A DNA stretch of 42,718 bases from Bacteroidales bacterium. Its GTDB lineage: Bacteria; Bacteroidota; Bacteroidia; Bacteroidales; UBA932. Every line of letters starts with the position of its first letter. The first letter of the stretch is position 1. Shown in pieces: positions 1-8,011 of the stretch. The stretch is from the NCBI GenBank assembly GCA_017550525.1, contig JAFZOU010000011.1, positions 1 to 42,718 of the forward strand, in the 5' to 3' direction. The position numbers were made by a program, and so were the translations under genes. The notes below the pieces were generated by a model. It saw only the letters and a list, made by a program, of their open reading frames with translations. It was not told where the DNA came from and did not search any database.

Positions 1-32
1 TCATCCTGAGCCAGGATCAAACTCTTCATTGT
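1..32 (-). rRNA. rrs: 16S rRNA gene, 5' end (partial)
   Basis: The reverse complement of the first bases contains AGAGTTTGATCCTGGCTCAG, the universal 16S 5' sequence (site of the 27F primer), followed by GATGA. The gene runs off the left edge of the window, so only about 30 nt of the 5' end are present. The exact mature 5' end, near position 30, is an estimate. An rrn operon therefore lies to the left, reading away from this window. Confidence 0.97.
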
Positions 33-308
33 ATATTCTTTATAAATCTAAGCTTGAACCCTGACATCTCTTGCTGCCCTTTTTCCTTATAACTTCCTTG
101 TGCTCCGTTTCCGGTCCTCACAACCATACGGTTGCTCCGGTCCTCAACGTTCACACAAGTTGTTCTAAGAAAAAATGACTAGCAAGTACGTTTCATTAAA
201 GAAACTGACGCTCGTTATTGTAGAAAAGTGTTACACTTTTCCGGTACTTGCTTGTACTTTTAGTCTTTCAGTATTGTCAATGAACTGTCCCCGTTTCAAA
301 CGGGACTG
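33..308 (-). other. rRNA operon leader, structured, no gene
   Basis: This is the transcribed spacer between the rRNA promoter and 16S. It holds several inverted repeats: AGCAAGTAC (181-189) pairs with GTACTTGCT (244-252), a palindrome GAAAAGTG/CACTTTTC sits inside that stem at 223-241, and CAACC/GGTTG forms a small stem near 121-135. GGTCCTCA occurs twice (about 113-120 and 142-149). I see no open reading frame of interest. Such leaders usually serve transcription antitermination and RNase processing; that role is inferred here. Confidence 0.6.
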
Positions 309-339
309 CAAAGGTAGTAATTAATTTTGAACTGACAAA
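309..339 (-). promoter_or_regulatory. rRNA operon promoter (Bacteroidetes type)
   Basis: On the minus strand TTTG (339-336) is followed after exactly 19 bp by TACCTTTG (316-309), matching the Bacteroidetes housekeeping consensus TTTG-N19-TAnnTTTG. It points at the 16S gene with a leader of about 270 nt. Confidence 0.8.
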
Positions 340-361
340 TTTTTTTAAATAAATTTTTTAC

Positions 362-369
362 TAACTTTG
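362..369 (+). promoter_or_regulatory. -7 element of the CHR transporter operon
   Basis: TAACTTTG matches TAnnTTTG and ends 7 nt before the ATG at 377, so the transcript should start at or next to the start codon. No clear -33 TTTG is seen; the upstream region is an A/T tract shared with the divergent rRNA promoter. Confidence 0.65.
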
Positions 370-376
370 TAAAGAT

Positions 377-916
377 ATGGAAAAGAGAGTCTCACTGTGG
401 CAGATCTTCGCCGTCTTTGCTAAGATTGGCGCCTTCACAATAGGGGGCGGATATGCCATGATTCCGCTTATCCAGGCGGAACTCTCAAAGCGGGGATGGA
501 TTTCTGACGACGAACTCCCTGACATAGTGGCCCTGTCCCAGAGCGCCCCGGGGGTAATGGCCGTGAACATTTCCATTTTTGCCGGGAATAAGCTCCGCGG
601 CTTCAAGGGAAGCCTTGCGGCCACCCTTGGCAGCATACTCCCCTCCTTCCTCATCATCCTTGCCATAGCAATGTTCTTTACCGCCTTCAAGGACAACCCC
701 TGGGTGGAAAGGGCTTTCAAAGGAATCCGGCCGGTAGTGATTTCCCTCATCGCCGTCCCCATGATCAATATGGCAAAGAAATCCTGCAAAACCTGGTGGG
801 CCTGGCTCCTTGCAATATCGGCCCTGATCCTGGTGGCTTTTCTTAACGTCTCACCCATATATATTATTATATGCGTGATGGTAATCGGCCTTAGCGTAAC
901 TTTATGGAGACGATAG
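377..916 (+). CDS. CHR-family (chromate-type) transporter, first half-protein
   Basis: A 179-residue hydrophobic protein of the short-chain CHR family (ChrA-like). Seen: the N-terminal signature GAFTIGGGYAMIPLIQ (about residues 19-34), the SQSAPGVMAVN motif, and several hydrophobic segments ending in a run at the C terminus. Short CHR proteins come as two homologous half-size partners that are thought to form one inner membrane transporter; the next gene is the partner and overlaps it by 13 bp, so the two are co-translated. Family members export chromate in some bacteria, but the substrate of Bacteroidota pairs is often unproven, so chromate specificity is not asserted. The start at 377 is fixed by the -7 box directly upstream. 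Confidence 0.88.
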   Translation: MEKRVSLWQIFAVFAKIGAFTIGGGYAMIPLIQAELSKRGWISDDELPDIVALSQSAPGVMAVNISIFAGNKLRGFKGSLAATLGSILPSFLIILAIAMFFTAFKDNPWVERAFKGIRPVVISLIAVPMINMAKKSCKTWWAWLLAISALILVAFLNVSPIYIIICVMVIGLSVTLWRR

Positions 917-1506
917 GATTACTGCTGCAACTAGCCTGGACGTTTTTCCTGATTGGGGCCTTCACCTTTGGCGGAGGGTATGCCATGCTGTCCCTCATCC
1001 AGAACCAGGTGGTGGTGGAGCACGCGTGGATATCTGAGAGCGCCTTCACTGACATAGTGGCGGTGAGCCAGATGACGCCGGGGCCGATCGGCATAAACAG
1101 CGCCACATACGTTGGCTATGAGGTGCTGCAGGGCGCAACGGGAAGCCATCTCCTTGGCATCTGCGGGTCCCTTACAGCAACGCTTTCCATTATGTTGCCG
1201 TCGTTCATCCTGATGCTCCTGATTGTGCGCTTCTATGAGAAGTTCCGCACCAGCACGCTATACGCCGGCACAATGGCCTTTGTAAAACCCGCCGTGGTGG
1301 GGCTCATCGGGGCCGCCGCGGTCATCCTTATACTAAAGACCACCTGGACGGGCTTTACGCCCAATATCCAGATTGTGGCCGATAACTTCCCGGACTGGAA
1401 GAGCTGGGTGCTCCTTGGAGGGGCCTTTGCGGCCGGGTTCTGGGGAAAGGTTAACCCAATATACCTTATTATAGCCGGAGCAATACTTGGAATTATCCTT
1501 TATTAA
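904..1506 (+). CDS. CHR-family (chromate-type) transporter, second half-protein
   Basis: A 200-residue partner of the preceding gene. It repeats the same layout: GAFTFGGGYAMLSLIQ (about residues 18-33), SQMTPGPIGINSATYVG, then hydrophobic helices with a glycine-rich pair near residues 125-145. The start codon lies inside the end of the upstream gene in another frame (13-bp overlap), typical of paired CHR subunits. It ends 8 bp before the GH20 gene start, so the three genes may share a transcript. Membrane location and pairing follow from the family; substrate is not determined. Confidence 0.88.
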   Translation: METIGLLLQLAWTFFLIGAFTFGGGYAMLSLIQNQVVVEHAWISESAFTDIVAVSQMTPGPIGINSATYVGYEVLQGATGSHLLGICGSLTATLSIMLPSFILMLLIVRFYEKFRTSTLYAGTMAFVKPAVVGLIGAAAVILILKTTWTGFTPNIQIVADNFPDWKSWVLLGGAFAAGFWGKVNPIYLIIAGAILGIILY

Positions 1507-1513
1507 CCACAAT

Positions 1514-3220
1514 ATGAAACGTTTACTCCTAATCCTCACAGGCTTGGCAATGCTTGCCTCCTGTTGCAAAAAAGCGGAAACCTTCTCCGTAATCCCCATG
1601 CCCAACGACGTAACCTTCCTGAAAGGCACCGTCTGCGTCAAGGGCGCGGCCGTAGAGATCGACCCTTCCATTGACAAGGCCTCCCGCGAGGCTATCGGCA
1701 GGTTCATCCAGGCCCTTGAAACCGCTACCGGCGTAAAGACCAAGGCCGATGGCGACGGCTTCGACTTCAAGTACAACCCCAACCTTGGCCCTGAGCAGTA
1801 CTACATTGAAATTGAAGATGACGATGTAGAGGTGGAGGCATCGGCCCTTAACGGCTTCATCTATGCCTGCGAAACCCTCAAGCAGATGCTCCCCGCCGCC
1901 ATTTACGGTGGCAAGAAGGCTAAGGCCAACTGGGTCCTTCCCTGCGTAAAGATCTTTGACGAGCCCCGCTTTGGATACCGCGGAATGCATCTTGACTGCA
2001 GCCGTCACTTCTGGACCATTGAAGAGACCAAGCGCTACATTGACGTGATGGTAGGATATAAGCTCAACCGCCTGCACTGGCACCTCACCGACGACCAGGG
2101 CTGGAGGATTGAGATCAAGTCCTACCCACGCCTCACGGAGGTTGGCGCATGGAGGGACGGAACCTGCATAGGCAAGGACTTTGACTCCAACGACGGAATC
2201 CGCTACGGCGGCTACTACACCCAGGAGCAGCTTCGCGAGATTGTGGATTATGCGGCAGCCCGCGGCATTGAGGTTATCCCTGAGGTAGACCTTCCCGGCC
2301 ATATGGTGGCAGCTCTTGCCGCATATCCGGAACTTGGCTGCACCGGCGGCCCCTACAAGGTATGGGAGCGCTGGGGAATCGCCCCGGATATTCTCTGCGC
2401 AGGTAACGACAAGGTGTTCGATTTCCTTGAGAGCGTTCTCTCGGAGGTCATTGACATCTTCCCCTCTGAGTACATCCACATTGGCGGTGACGAATGCTTT
2501 GACCCCTATGCAAAGAACACCGTTTATCCCTGGGACGTCTGCCCCAAGTGCGCCGCCCGTATGCGTAAGCTTGGCATCAAGAAGGGCCCCGAGGCAAAGC
2601 ACCTCCTCCAGAGCTACGTAACCGCACGCGTACAGAAGTTTGTGAACAGCAAGGGACGCCGTATCATCGGCTGGGACGAAATCCTTGAAGGAGAACTGGC
2701 AGAAGGCGCAACCGTGATGTCATGGCGCGGAGTGGATGGAGGAATCAAGGCCGCATCCCTGGGCTTTGACGCCATTATGACTCCCCACACATACGCCTAC
2801 TTTGACTACTACCAGAGCAAGGAGCGCGACAAGGAGCCCCTGTGCATAGGCGGATATCTCCCTCTTGAGAACGTATACGCATATGAGCCCTTCGACGGCC
2901 TTGCACCCGGTGCTGAAGACCACATCCTGGGCGTTCAGGCAAACCTCTGGACAGAGTACATCACCACTCCTGAGCACCTTGAGTACATGCTCCTCCCCCG
3001 TATGTGCGCACTTTCAGAGATTCAGTGGTGTGATGCCGATAAAAAGGATTACGCCCGCTTCTGCAAGTCCCTGGACCACACCTTTGAGATCCTTGACGCC
3101 ATGGGCGTGAACTACTGCCTGGACTATAAGGGCCTCATCGGCTTTGACCGCAAGCCCGCCCGCGACTCCGTGGCGCTTGCGGAATACCTTGAGGCAGCCA
3201 AGTCCACCTGGGGCTGGTAG
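1514..3220 (+). CDS. Beta-N-acetylhexosaminidase, GH20 lipoprotein
   Basis: Exo-acting glycoside hydrolase family 20 enzyme that removes terminal beta-linked GlcNAc or GalNAc from glycans, with substrate-assisted catalysis. Start chosen at ATG 1514 because MKRLLLILTGLAMLASC is a lipoprotein signal (lipobox LAS-C); an in-frame ATG at 1487 lies inside the previous gene and would spoil it. The protein is 568 residues, usual for the family: a GH20b-like N-terminal domain (about 30-150), then the TIM barrel with FGYRGMHLDCSRHF, WHLTDDQGWRIEI and the catalytic HIGGDE, D326-E327. Being a lipoprotein it probably sits on the outer or periplasmic face. It follows the CHR genes by 8 bp. Likely works on host or mucin glycans or chitobiose-type ends; the exact substrate is not visible. 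Confidence 0.93.
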   Translation: MKRLLLILTGLAMLASCCKKAETFSVIPMPNDVTFLKGTVCVKGAAVEIDPSIDKASREAIGRFIQALETATGVKTKADGDGFDFKYNPNLGPEQYYIEIEDDDVEVEASALNGFIYACETLKQMLPAAIYGGKKAKANWVLPCVKIFDEPRFGYRGMHLDCSRHFWTIEETKRYIDVMVGYKLNRLHWHLTDDQGWRIEIKSYPRLTEVGAWRDGTCIGKDFDSNDGIRYGGYYTQEQLREIVDYAAARGIEVIPEVDLPGHMVAALAAYPELGCTGGPYKVWERWGIAPDILCAGNDKVFDFLESVLSEVIDIFPSEYIHIGGDECFDPYAKNTVYPWDVCPKCAARMRKLGIKKGPEAKHLLQSYVTARVQKFVNSKGRRIIGWDEILEGELAEGATVMSWRGVDGGIKAASLGFDAIMTPHTYAYFDYYQSKERDKEPLCIGGYLPLENVYAYEPFDGLAPGAEDHILGVQANLWTEYITTPEHLEYMLLPRMCALSEIQWCDADKKDYARFCKSLDHTFEILDAMGVNYCLDYKGLIGFDRKPARDSVALAEYLEAAKSTWGW

Positions 3221-3226
3221 GAAATT

Positions 3227-3360
3227 GCCGTGTCGACTCGCAGATTGCCCCTATTGGCGTTTTGGTGTCAACACGGCAGTATTTTTGACGTTTTTGGCCG
3301 ATTTCCTTGCCGTGTTGGCAGTGAAATCGGCCTTATATGCGTTTTAGCCGTCAACACGGC
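3227..3360 (+). repeat. 134-bp palindromic repeat, copy 1
   Basis: Four 11-bp units alternate in orientation: GCCGTGTCGAC (3227-3237), GTCAACACGGC (3267-3277), GCCGTGTTGGC (3309-3319) and GTCAACACGGC (3350-3360). A second stem GGCCGATTTC (3296-3305) / GAAATCGGCC (3323-3332) encloses the third unit. The same 134 bp occur in opposite orientation at 5709-5842 with about 92% identity, the gene-side 65 bp being identical. No target-site duplication is evident. It fills most of the gap between the GH20 gene and the cyclophilin gene. Confidence 0.9.
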
Positions 3361-3404
3361 CGGGAGCCTATGCCGCTGACCGGCGACGGTAGCATTCAAA
3401 AAAT

Positions 3405-3434
3405 GACGGACCTTGCATCACTGCAGGGTCCGTC
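3405..3434 (-). terminator. Rho-independent terminator of the cyclophilin gene
   Basis: Arms GACGGACCTTGCA (3405-3417) and TGCAGGGTCCGTC (3422-3434) form a 13-bp stem with one G-U pair and a 4-nt loop. Read on the minus strand it is followed by a T-rich run (ATTTTTTG), as expected for the gene ending at 3469. Confidence 0.85.
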
Positions 3435-3468
3435 CTCTCTAACCTAAAAACTTAACCTATTAAAAAAA

Positions 3469-4197
3469 CTATTCGGTTAAGTTTACTGCCAAATCCGTGC
3501 CAGCAGCCTCCTTTTCCCGCTCCATTTTGTTAAGTTCGTCGTCTGGTGTAATTTTTATGATTCTGACATCATTAAGGGGCCTGTCATAGCGGTCTCTTTT
3601 GACAGATGCAATCTTGTCAATGACGTTGAGTCCGGCAACGGTTTCTCCAAAGACGGTGTATTCTCCGTCCAGGTGGACGCAGTTGTCCGGGTCCTGGACA
3701 ATGTAGAACTGGGAGCCGGAAGACTCCTTGAAGGGATTTGCAACGTCTCCGCGGCGGGCGGCTGCAAGGGCGCCTTTCTTGTGCCGATGCAGGGGATTAC
3801 CGCCTGCATCCCTCATCTCTGCGGGAATGGTATACCCGGGGCCGCCCATACCGTACTGTGCCACTTTGGCGGTGTCACGGGTGTACGGGTCTCCGGCCTG
3901 GATCATGAAACCGTTTATCACGCGATGGAAAAGGAGGCTGTCATAGTACCCGGCAATTGCCAGTTTTGAAAAATTGGCCTTGTGGCGGGGTGTGTCCTTG
4001 TAAAGGCGCACCTTTATGGTTCCCATGTTGGTGACAATGTCAAAGACGGGCTCTTCCGGGAGAGCCTTGGCGGCAGCTGCAGCTGCAAGGGTGTCCGGGA
4101 AATCATCGGCCTCCGTTGCCTCTGGTGCAGCTCCGCGCTGCTTGCATCCGGCAATGGCTATGGCCACGAGGGCAGCAATAAGGGCTAACTTCTTCAT
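3469..4197 (-). CDS. Peptidyl-prolyl cis-trans isomerase, cyclophilin-type lipoprotein
   Basis: A cyclophilin that catalyses cis-trans isomerisation of X-Pro bonds in exported proteins. Start chosen at the ATG whose product begins MKKLALIAALVAIAIAGC, a lipoprotein signal with Cys18; an ATG three codons upstream (4206) is possible. The 242-residue protein carries cyclophilin hallmarks: FHRVINGFMIQAGD, GMGGPGYTIPAE, the ARRGD..NPFKESSGSQFYIV stretch and LDGEYTVFGE. As a lipoprotein it should be periplasmic, anchored to a membrane. A strong terminator follows at 3405-3434. The gene is divergent from the flippase at 4245; their -7 boxes are 2 bp apart. Together with the flippase it is enclosed by the two inverted 134-bp repeats. 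Confidence 0.92.
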   Translation of the reverse strand: MKKLALIAALVAIAIAGCKQRGAAPEATEADDFPDTLAAAAAAKALPEEPVFDIVTNMGTIKVRLYKDTPRHKANFSKLAIAGYYDSLLFHRVINGFMIQAGDPYTRDTAKVAQYGMGGPGYTIPAEMRDAGGNPLHRHKKGALAAARRGDVANPFKESSGSQFYIVQDPDNCVHLDGEYTVFGETVAGLNVIDKIASVKRDRYDRPLNDVRIIKITPDDELNKMEREKEAAGTDLAVNLTE

Positions 4198-4218
4198 AAG
4201 TGTCATTTAACTTTTATG

Positions 4219-4236
4219 CAAAAATAGTTAAATTTG
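4219..4236. promoter_or_regulatory. Back-to-back -7 elements, cyclophilin (-) and flippase (+)
   Basis: Minus strand: TATTTTTG (4226-4219) for the cyclophilin gene. Plus strand: TAAATTTG (4229-4236), 8 nt before the flippase ATG at 4245. Only 2 bp separate the boxes, so two RNA polymerases could not occupy them at once. Confidence 0.6.
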
Positions 4237-4244
4237 TGCTCAAT

Positions 4245-5702
4245 ATGGCAAATCCTTTGAAACAATTGGCGGGCGAAACCGCAATTTACGGCCTCAGTTC
4301 CATTCTGGCCAGGATACTTAACTTCCTTTTTGTCCCTCTGTACACCCGTATGCTCACCCAGGCGCAGTACGGCGTGGTGACGGAGTTCATGGCGTATATC
4401 GGCATACTTCAGGTGATTCTGGTGCTGGGTCTGGAGACTGGCTGCTTCCGTTTTGCCAACAAGGAGGGAAAAGATCCCAGAAGGGTTTATTCGGGGGCGC
4501 TTCTGGCCGTGACGGGCCTCAACCTTGCGTTCCTGGCGTGTATGGTGGCATTCAGCGAGCCTATATCGGCCGCTCTGGGGTATGAAGGATACCGCGTCCT
4601 TATCATCTATGTTGCCGGCATCCTTTTCTGCGACAACATTACCGCCATCCTCTTTGCAAAGTTAAGGCAGGAGCACAAGGCTGTGAAGTTTGCGGTGCTA
4701 AAGACCGTGAAAATCCTTACGGAAACGGCAGCAAACCTGGTCCTTTTCTTCTGGTACCCGGCCCACGCCTTCCTTGGGGGCCTGCTGTCCCCGGCGCCAG
4801 ATTTCACATATCCCATATTTGCCATACTTGTAAGCTGCGTGCTGTGCCTGGTGCTGTTCATTCCGGACATACTGCGGCTTAAACTGGTCTGGGATGCCCC
4901 AGTTGTGAAGCGGATGCTGCTGTACTCCCTGCCGCTTATGATTGCGGCGCTTCCGGGCGTAGCCAACGACCTTGTGGACAGGGTCCTCTTCCGCTATTTT
5001 GACACATCCTCCGAGGCCTGGCGCGCTTCCCTTGGCATCTACCAAGCGGCTGTGAAACTAGCCGTCATAATGAACCTCTTCATCCAGATGTTCCGTTATG
5101 CGGCGGAGCCTTTCTTCTTCCAGAGGGCTCGTGACAAGGGCTCAAAGGAGCTCTACGCCGTGGTCATGGAGTATTTCACGGCATTCTGCGGGTTGGTTTT
5201 TGTGGGCGTGATTGCATACATAGACATCATCTCACTGCTTCTTGGCCGGGATTTCCGCGTTGGAATCGGGATAGTCCCCATAATGCTTCTTAGCTACATG
5301 CTTCTGGGGATGCTCTTCAACGTGTCAATGTGGTACAAGCTATCCGGCCGCACCAATATGGCGGTCTGGATTACCCTCACCGGCCTCATTGTCACCACCA
5401 TCGTGAACATTGTCTTCATGCCGCGGTTCTCTTACTGGGCATCGGCCTTTGCGCATCTGTCCAGTTACCTTGTGATGTTCATCCTCAGCGCCTTCCTGGG
5501 ACAGAAGTACTACCCCATCCCTTACAAATGGGGAAGGCTCCTGGCATTCTTCGGCCTTATGGGAGTTGCTTACGCCGGAATGTTCTTCGTGGCCGATATC
5601 TCCTCCATGTGGGCCCGCCTTGCCATAAACACCGTCATCACAGCGGCCTACGCCGGCGCCGCGTGGATGCTGCTTCGCAGGCGGCCGGTGGCTGCGGCCT
5701 AA
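4245..5702 (+). CDS. Polysaccharide flippase, MOP superfamily (Wzx-like)
   Basis: A 485-residue membrane protein of the polysaccharide exporter branch of the MOP superfamily, which flips lipid-linked sugar repeat units across the inner membrane. The N terminus MANPLKQLAGETAIYGLSSILARILNF with PLYTRMLTQAQYGVV is typical. About 12-14 hydrophobic segments run to the end; the C terminus is RRRPVAAA. Start at ATG 4245, 8 nt after a TAAATTTG box; an upstream GTG in frame (4200) would lie before the promoter. No glycosyltransferase or polymerase genes stand next to it, so this is a lone flippase whose substrate cannot be told. It is bounded downstream by an inverted 134-bp repeat 6 bp after its stop. 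Confidence 0.85.
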   Translation: MANPLKQLAGETAIYGLSSILARILNFLFVPLYTRMLTQAQYGVVTEFMAYIGILQVILVLGLETGCFRFANKEGKDPRRVYSGALLAVTGLNLAFLACMVAFSEPISAALGYEGYRVLIIYVAGILFCDNITAILFAKLRQEHKAVKFAVLKTVKILTETAANLVLFFWYPAHAFLGGLLSPAPDFTYPIFAILVSCVLCLVLFIPDILRLKLVWDAPVVKRMLLYSLPLMIAALPGVANDLVDRVLFRYFDTSSEAWRASLGIYQAAVKLAVIMNLFIQMFRYAAEPFFFQRARDKGSKELYAVVMEYFTAFCGLVFVGVIAYIDIISLLLGRDFRVGIGIVPIMLLSYMLLGMLFNVSMWYKLSGRTNMAVWITLTGLIVTTIVNIVFMPRFSYWASAFAHLSSYLVMFILSAFLGQKYYPIPYKWGRLLAFFGLMGVAYAGMFFVADISSMWARLAINTVITAAYAGAAWMLLRRRPVAAA

Positions 5703-5708
5703 ACTCCG

Positions 5709-5842
5709 GCCGTGTTGACGGCTAAAACGCATATAAGGCCGATTTCACTGCCAACACGGCAAGGAAATCGGCCCAAAACGTAAAAAACACTGCCGTGTTG
5801 ACATCAAAACCCCAATAAGGGCGATATGTGTGTCGACACGGC
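5709..5842 (-). repeat. 134-bp palindromic repeat, copy 2 (inverted)
   Basis: Reverse-complement copy of the element at 3227-3360, same length. Units: GCCGTGTTGAC (5709-5719), GCCAACACGGC (5750-5760), GCCGTGTTGAC (5792-5802), GTCGACACGGC (5832-5842). About 11 of 134 positions differ from copy 1, all in the half farther from the enclosed genes. It fills the gap between the flippase and the G3E GTPase promoter. Confidence 0.9.
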
Positions 5843-5904
5843 AACCGAAAGGGGCGGCCACGGCGAAAGAGACGGCCACGGTAACAATATCGGCACAAAA
5901 TAAC

Positions 5905-5912
5905 TATCTTTG
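5905..5912 (+). promoter_or_regulatory. -7 element of the G3E GTPase gene
   Basis: TATCTTTG ends 4 nt before ATG 5917. The stretch TATCTTTGTACTATGGAA is identical at the folC start on the other strand (17133-17116). A leaderless mRNA is expected. Confidence 0.7.
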
Positions 5913-5916
5913 TACT

Positions 5917-7065
5917 ATGGAACTGAAATTGGAAACTCAGCAAGTGCCGGTGCTTCTTCTCACCGGATACCTTGGAAGCGGCAAGACAACCCTCCTCAAC
6001 CGCATACTGTCAAACAAAAAGGGCATTAAGTTCGCCGTCATTGTGAATGATATCGGCGAGGTAAACATAGACGCCGGCCTCATTGAAAAGGGCGGTGTAG
6101 TGGGTTCTACGGATGATTCCCTGGTAGCCCTCCAGAACGGCTGCATCTGCTGCACCCTCAAGATGGACCTTGTGGCCCAGCTTGGAGACCTCATAGCAAC
6201 CCGCAAATTTGACTACATAGTGATAGAGGCCAGCGGCATCTGCGAGCCCGCCCCCATCGCCCAGACCATCTCCACTGCACCCGCCCTGGGGCCCCAGTTC
6301 ATCAAGAACGGTATCCCCTACGTGGACTGCATAGCAACGGTGGTGGACGCCCTCCGTATGAGGGATGAATTTGATAGCGGAGAAGCTCTTCAGAAGGAGG
6401 ACATCGGGGAAGACGACCTAGAGCGCCTGGTAATTGAACAGATAGAGTTTTGCAATATTGTGCTTCTCAACAAGGCCAGTGAGATATCGGCCAGTGAAAT
6501 GGGTAAGCTCAAGGGCATAGTGAAGAGCATCAACCCCGGCGCCAAGGTGCTGGAGTGCAACTACGGGGACGTGGACCTGGACGAGCTAATCTACACCGGG
6601 ATGTTCAACTTTGACCAGGTTGCAACATCGGCCGCATGGATTGCCGCCATCGAGGGCGAGGAAGACGAGGAAGGTGAGGCCGAGGGAGAGGCCCTGGAAT
6701 ATGGCATCGACACCTACGTCTATACCCGCCGCCCGGCGCTGGACCTGAATAAGTTCGACCACATGGTAGCAACCAAATGGCCAAAGAACATCATCCGCGC
6801 AAAAGGCCTTTGCTACTTCTCAAGGGACATTGACAAATGCTACCTCTTTGAGCAGGCCGGGAAGCAGAAAACCGTCCGTGACTGCGGCCTGTGGTTTGCC
6901 ACAATGCCGGAGGACGAGCTTCAGGAGATGATGGCCCGTGACCGTAAACTCCGGGCCGATTGGGACCCGCAGTATGGTGACCGTATGCAGAAGATCGTGT
7001 TTATCGGCCAGAATCTGGATAAGCCAGGAATTGAGGCCCTTATGGATAGTTGCCTTGCCGATTAA
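5917..7065 (+). CDS. G3E-family GTPase (COG0523, CobW-like metallochaperone)
   Basis: A 382-residue P-loop GTPase of the CobW/COG0523 group, whose members deliver metals (zinc, cobalt, nickel) to target enzymes. Seen: Walker A GYLGSGKTTLLN near residues 16-27, the metal-binding GCICC motif near residue 72, EASGICEP, and a C-terminal CobW_C-like domain (DTYVYTRRPALDLNKFDH...). Two oddities: the guanine-specificity motif reads NKAS rather than NKxD, and the linker before the C-terminal domain has a Glu/Asp-rich patch (EGEEDEEGEAEGE) where many relatives have His-rich metal-binding loops. Start at ATG 5917 set by the adjacent -7 box; an upstream ATG at 5830 lies within repeat 2. It converges on the next gene and their stop codons overlap by 3-4 bp (7062-7065). 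Metal specificity is not visible. Confidence 0.88.
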   Translation: MELKLETQQVPVLLLTGYLGSGKTTLLNRILSNKKGIKFAVIVNDIGEVNIDAGLIEKGGVVGSTDDSLVALQNGCICCTLKMDLVAQLGDLIATRKFDYIVIEASGICEPAPIAQTISTAPALGPQFIKNGIPYVDCIATVVDALRMRDEFDSGEALQKEDIGEDDLERLVIEQIEFCNIVLLNKASEISASEMGKLKGIVKSINPGAKVLECNYGDVDLDELIYTGMFNFDQVATSAAWIAAIEGEEDEEGEAEGEALEYGIDTYVYTRRPALDLNKFDHMVATKWPKNIIRAKGLCYFSRDIDKCYLFEQAGKQKTVRDCGLWFATMPEDELQEMMARDRKLRADWDPQYGDRMQKIVFIGQNLDKPGIEALMDSCLAD

Positions 7066-7973
7066 AACCGGTAACCTAGCCCTACAGCAACGCTATTTCC
7101 TATGATTTCCGACAGCGTGAGGTAACTCACGTCCAGCCGGAAGCCTTTGAACTGTGCCCCAAGGCCAAGGCTGAGGTGGGACGGATAGACTGTACCCTCA
7201 GACGCGATGCGGTATCCCACGCGTGCAAATGCGATGCGGTCATAGGAGTACTCCATACCAAAAGACACGGCGTTTGTGCGGCTATGGATGTAGAAGTTCT
7301 CATCCAGCATAAACTCAATGCTGTGCTTGGAGCCGGCGCCCAGAATAAGAAAATATGCCGCGGCGGCCGCAATGGAAGTAGGCTGAGGATAACTGCCGCC
7401 AGCATTTGACTTCACTCTGCTGCCGATATTAGCCACCCCGGCGGTCAATGTGAGCCCCCAAAGGGGAGCAAAAAACGCCATTGCATCCAGGCCGAAGCCA
7501 TTCTGGGAATACCCCTGGAAGAGGTTTTCCTGAACATAACGGGCATTTACGCCAAGGCCCAGCCAGGGAAGGACACGGATGCCGAAGCCGGCACCAACCT
7601 GGATCTCCGCAGGGCGGAATCCGTCAAAATCCTTCTGCTCCATCTGGTATACGCCGCCAAGGGACAGGCCGATATTGCCGATTCTGTACGCTCCGGCCAG
7701 ATTGATTGCGTGCGCCGCACCAAGGGAGGGGGCCCAGTACTGATACCCGGCCGCGAAATCGGCAGTAGAGTTACTGAACGGAATGATGGCCGAGTTTACG
7801 AACGAAGCATACGCCGTACTGCTCACAGAGGCCGCTCCGGCACCCGCAAGACCTGCCGCCCTTGGATTCCTTTCTATACGTGTAAAGGAGAGAACTTCCT
7901 GCTGCTGAGCCCTTAAGGACAGGGAAATCAGCGCGAACGCTACAATCAGAATTATTTTCCCTACGTTTTTCAT
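7062..7973 (-). CDS. PorV/PorQ-like outer membrane beta-barrel protein
   Basis: A 303-residue exported protein with signal peptide MKNVGKIILIVAFALISLSLRAQ, then the typical opening of the PorV/PorQ (type IX secretion-associated) group: TRIERNPRAAGLAGAGAASV with early small-residue repeats. The rest alternates hydrophobic and polar residues as in FadL-like barrels and ends in an aromatic residue (GLGYRF), the usual C-terminal barrel signal. Family members act as outer membrane shuttle or accessory parts of type IX secretion, but no other por genes are in the window, so that function is inference. The -7 box TATATTTG ends 5 nt before the ATG. Divergent from tRNA-Ser. Confidence 0.75.
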   Translation of the reverse strand: MKNVGKIILIVAFALISLSLRAQQQEVLSFTRIERNPRAAGLAGAGAASVSSTAYASFVNSAIIPFSNSTADFAAGYQYWAPSLGAAHAINLAGAYRIGNIGLSLGGVYQMEQKDFDGFRPAEIQVGAGFGIRVLPWLGLGVNARYVQENLFQGYSQNGFGLDAMAFFAPLWGLTLTAGVANIGSRVKSNAGGSYPQPTSIAAAAAYFLILGAGSKHSIEFMLDENFYIHSRTNAVSFGMEYSYDRIAFARVGYRIASEGTVYPSHLSLGLGAQFKGFRLDVSYLTLSEIIGNSVAVGLGYRF

Positions 7974-7978
7974 ATCCG

Positions 7979-8011
7979 CAAATATAGCACTTTTTTTTGC
8001 GTTCTTTCAAA
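7979..8011 (-). promoter_or_regulatory. Promoter of the PorV-like gene
   Basis: Minus strand TTTG (8011-8008), 21 bp, TATATTTG (7986-7979), 5 nt, ATG 7973. It interleaves with the tRNA-Ser promoter on the other strand. Confidence 0.65.

Noticed and set aside
1529-2602. A 357-codon open frame antisense to the GH20 gene.
   Set aside because: It lies fully opposite a clear GH20 enzyme, has no recognisable domain and no promoter; a shadow of GC-rich coding DNA.
3144-3347. A short frame ending in ADFLAVLAVKSALYAF, matched at 5722-5943 on the other strand.
   Set aside because: The shared peptide is explained by DNA conservation of the 134-bp repeat; the frames begin in unrelated sequence and have no initiation signals.
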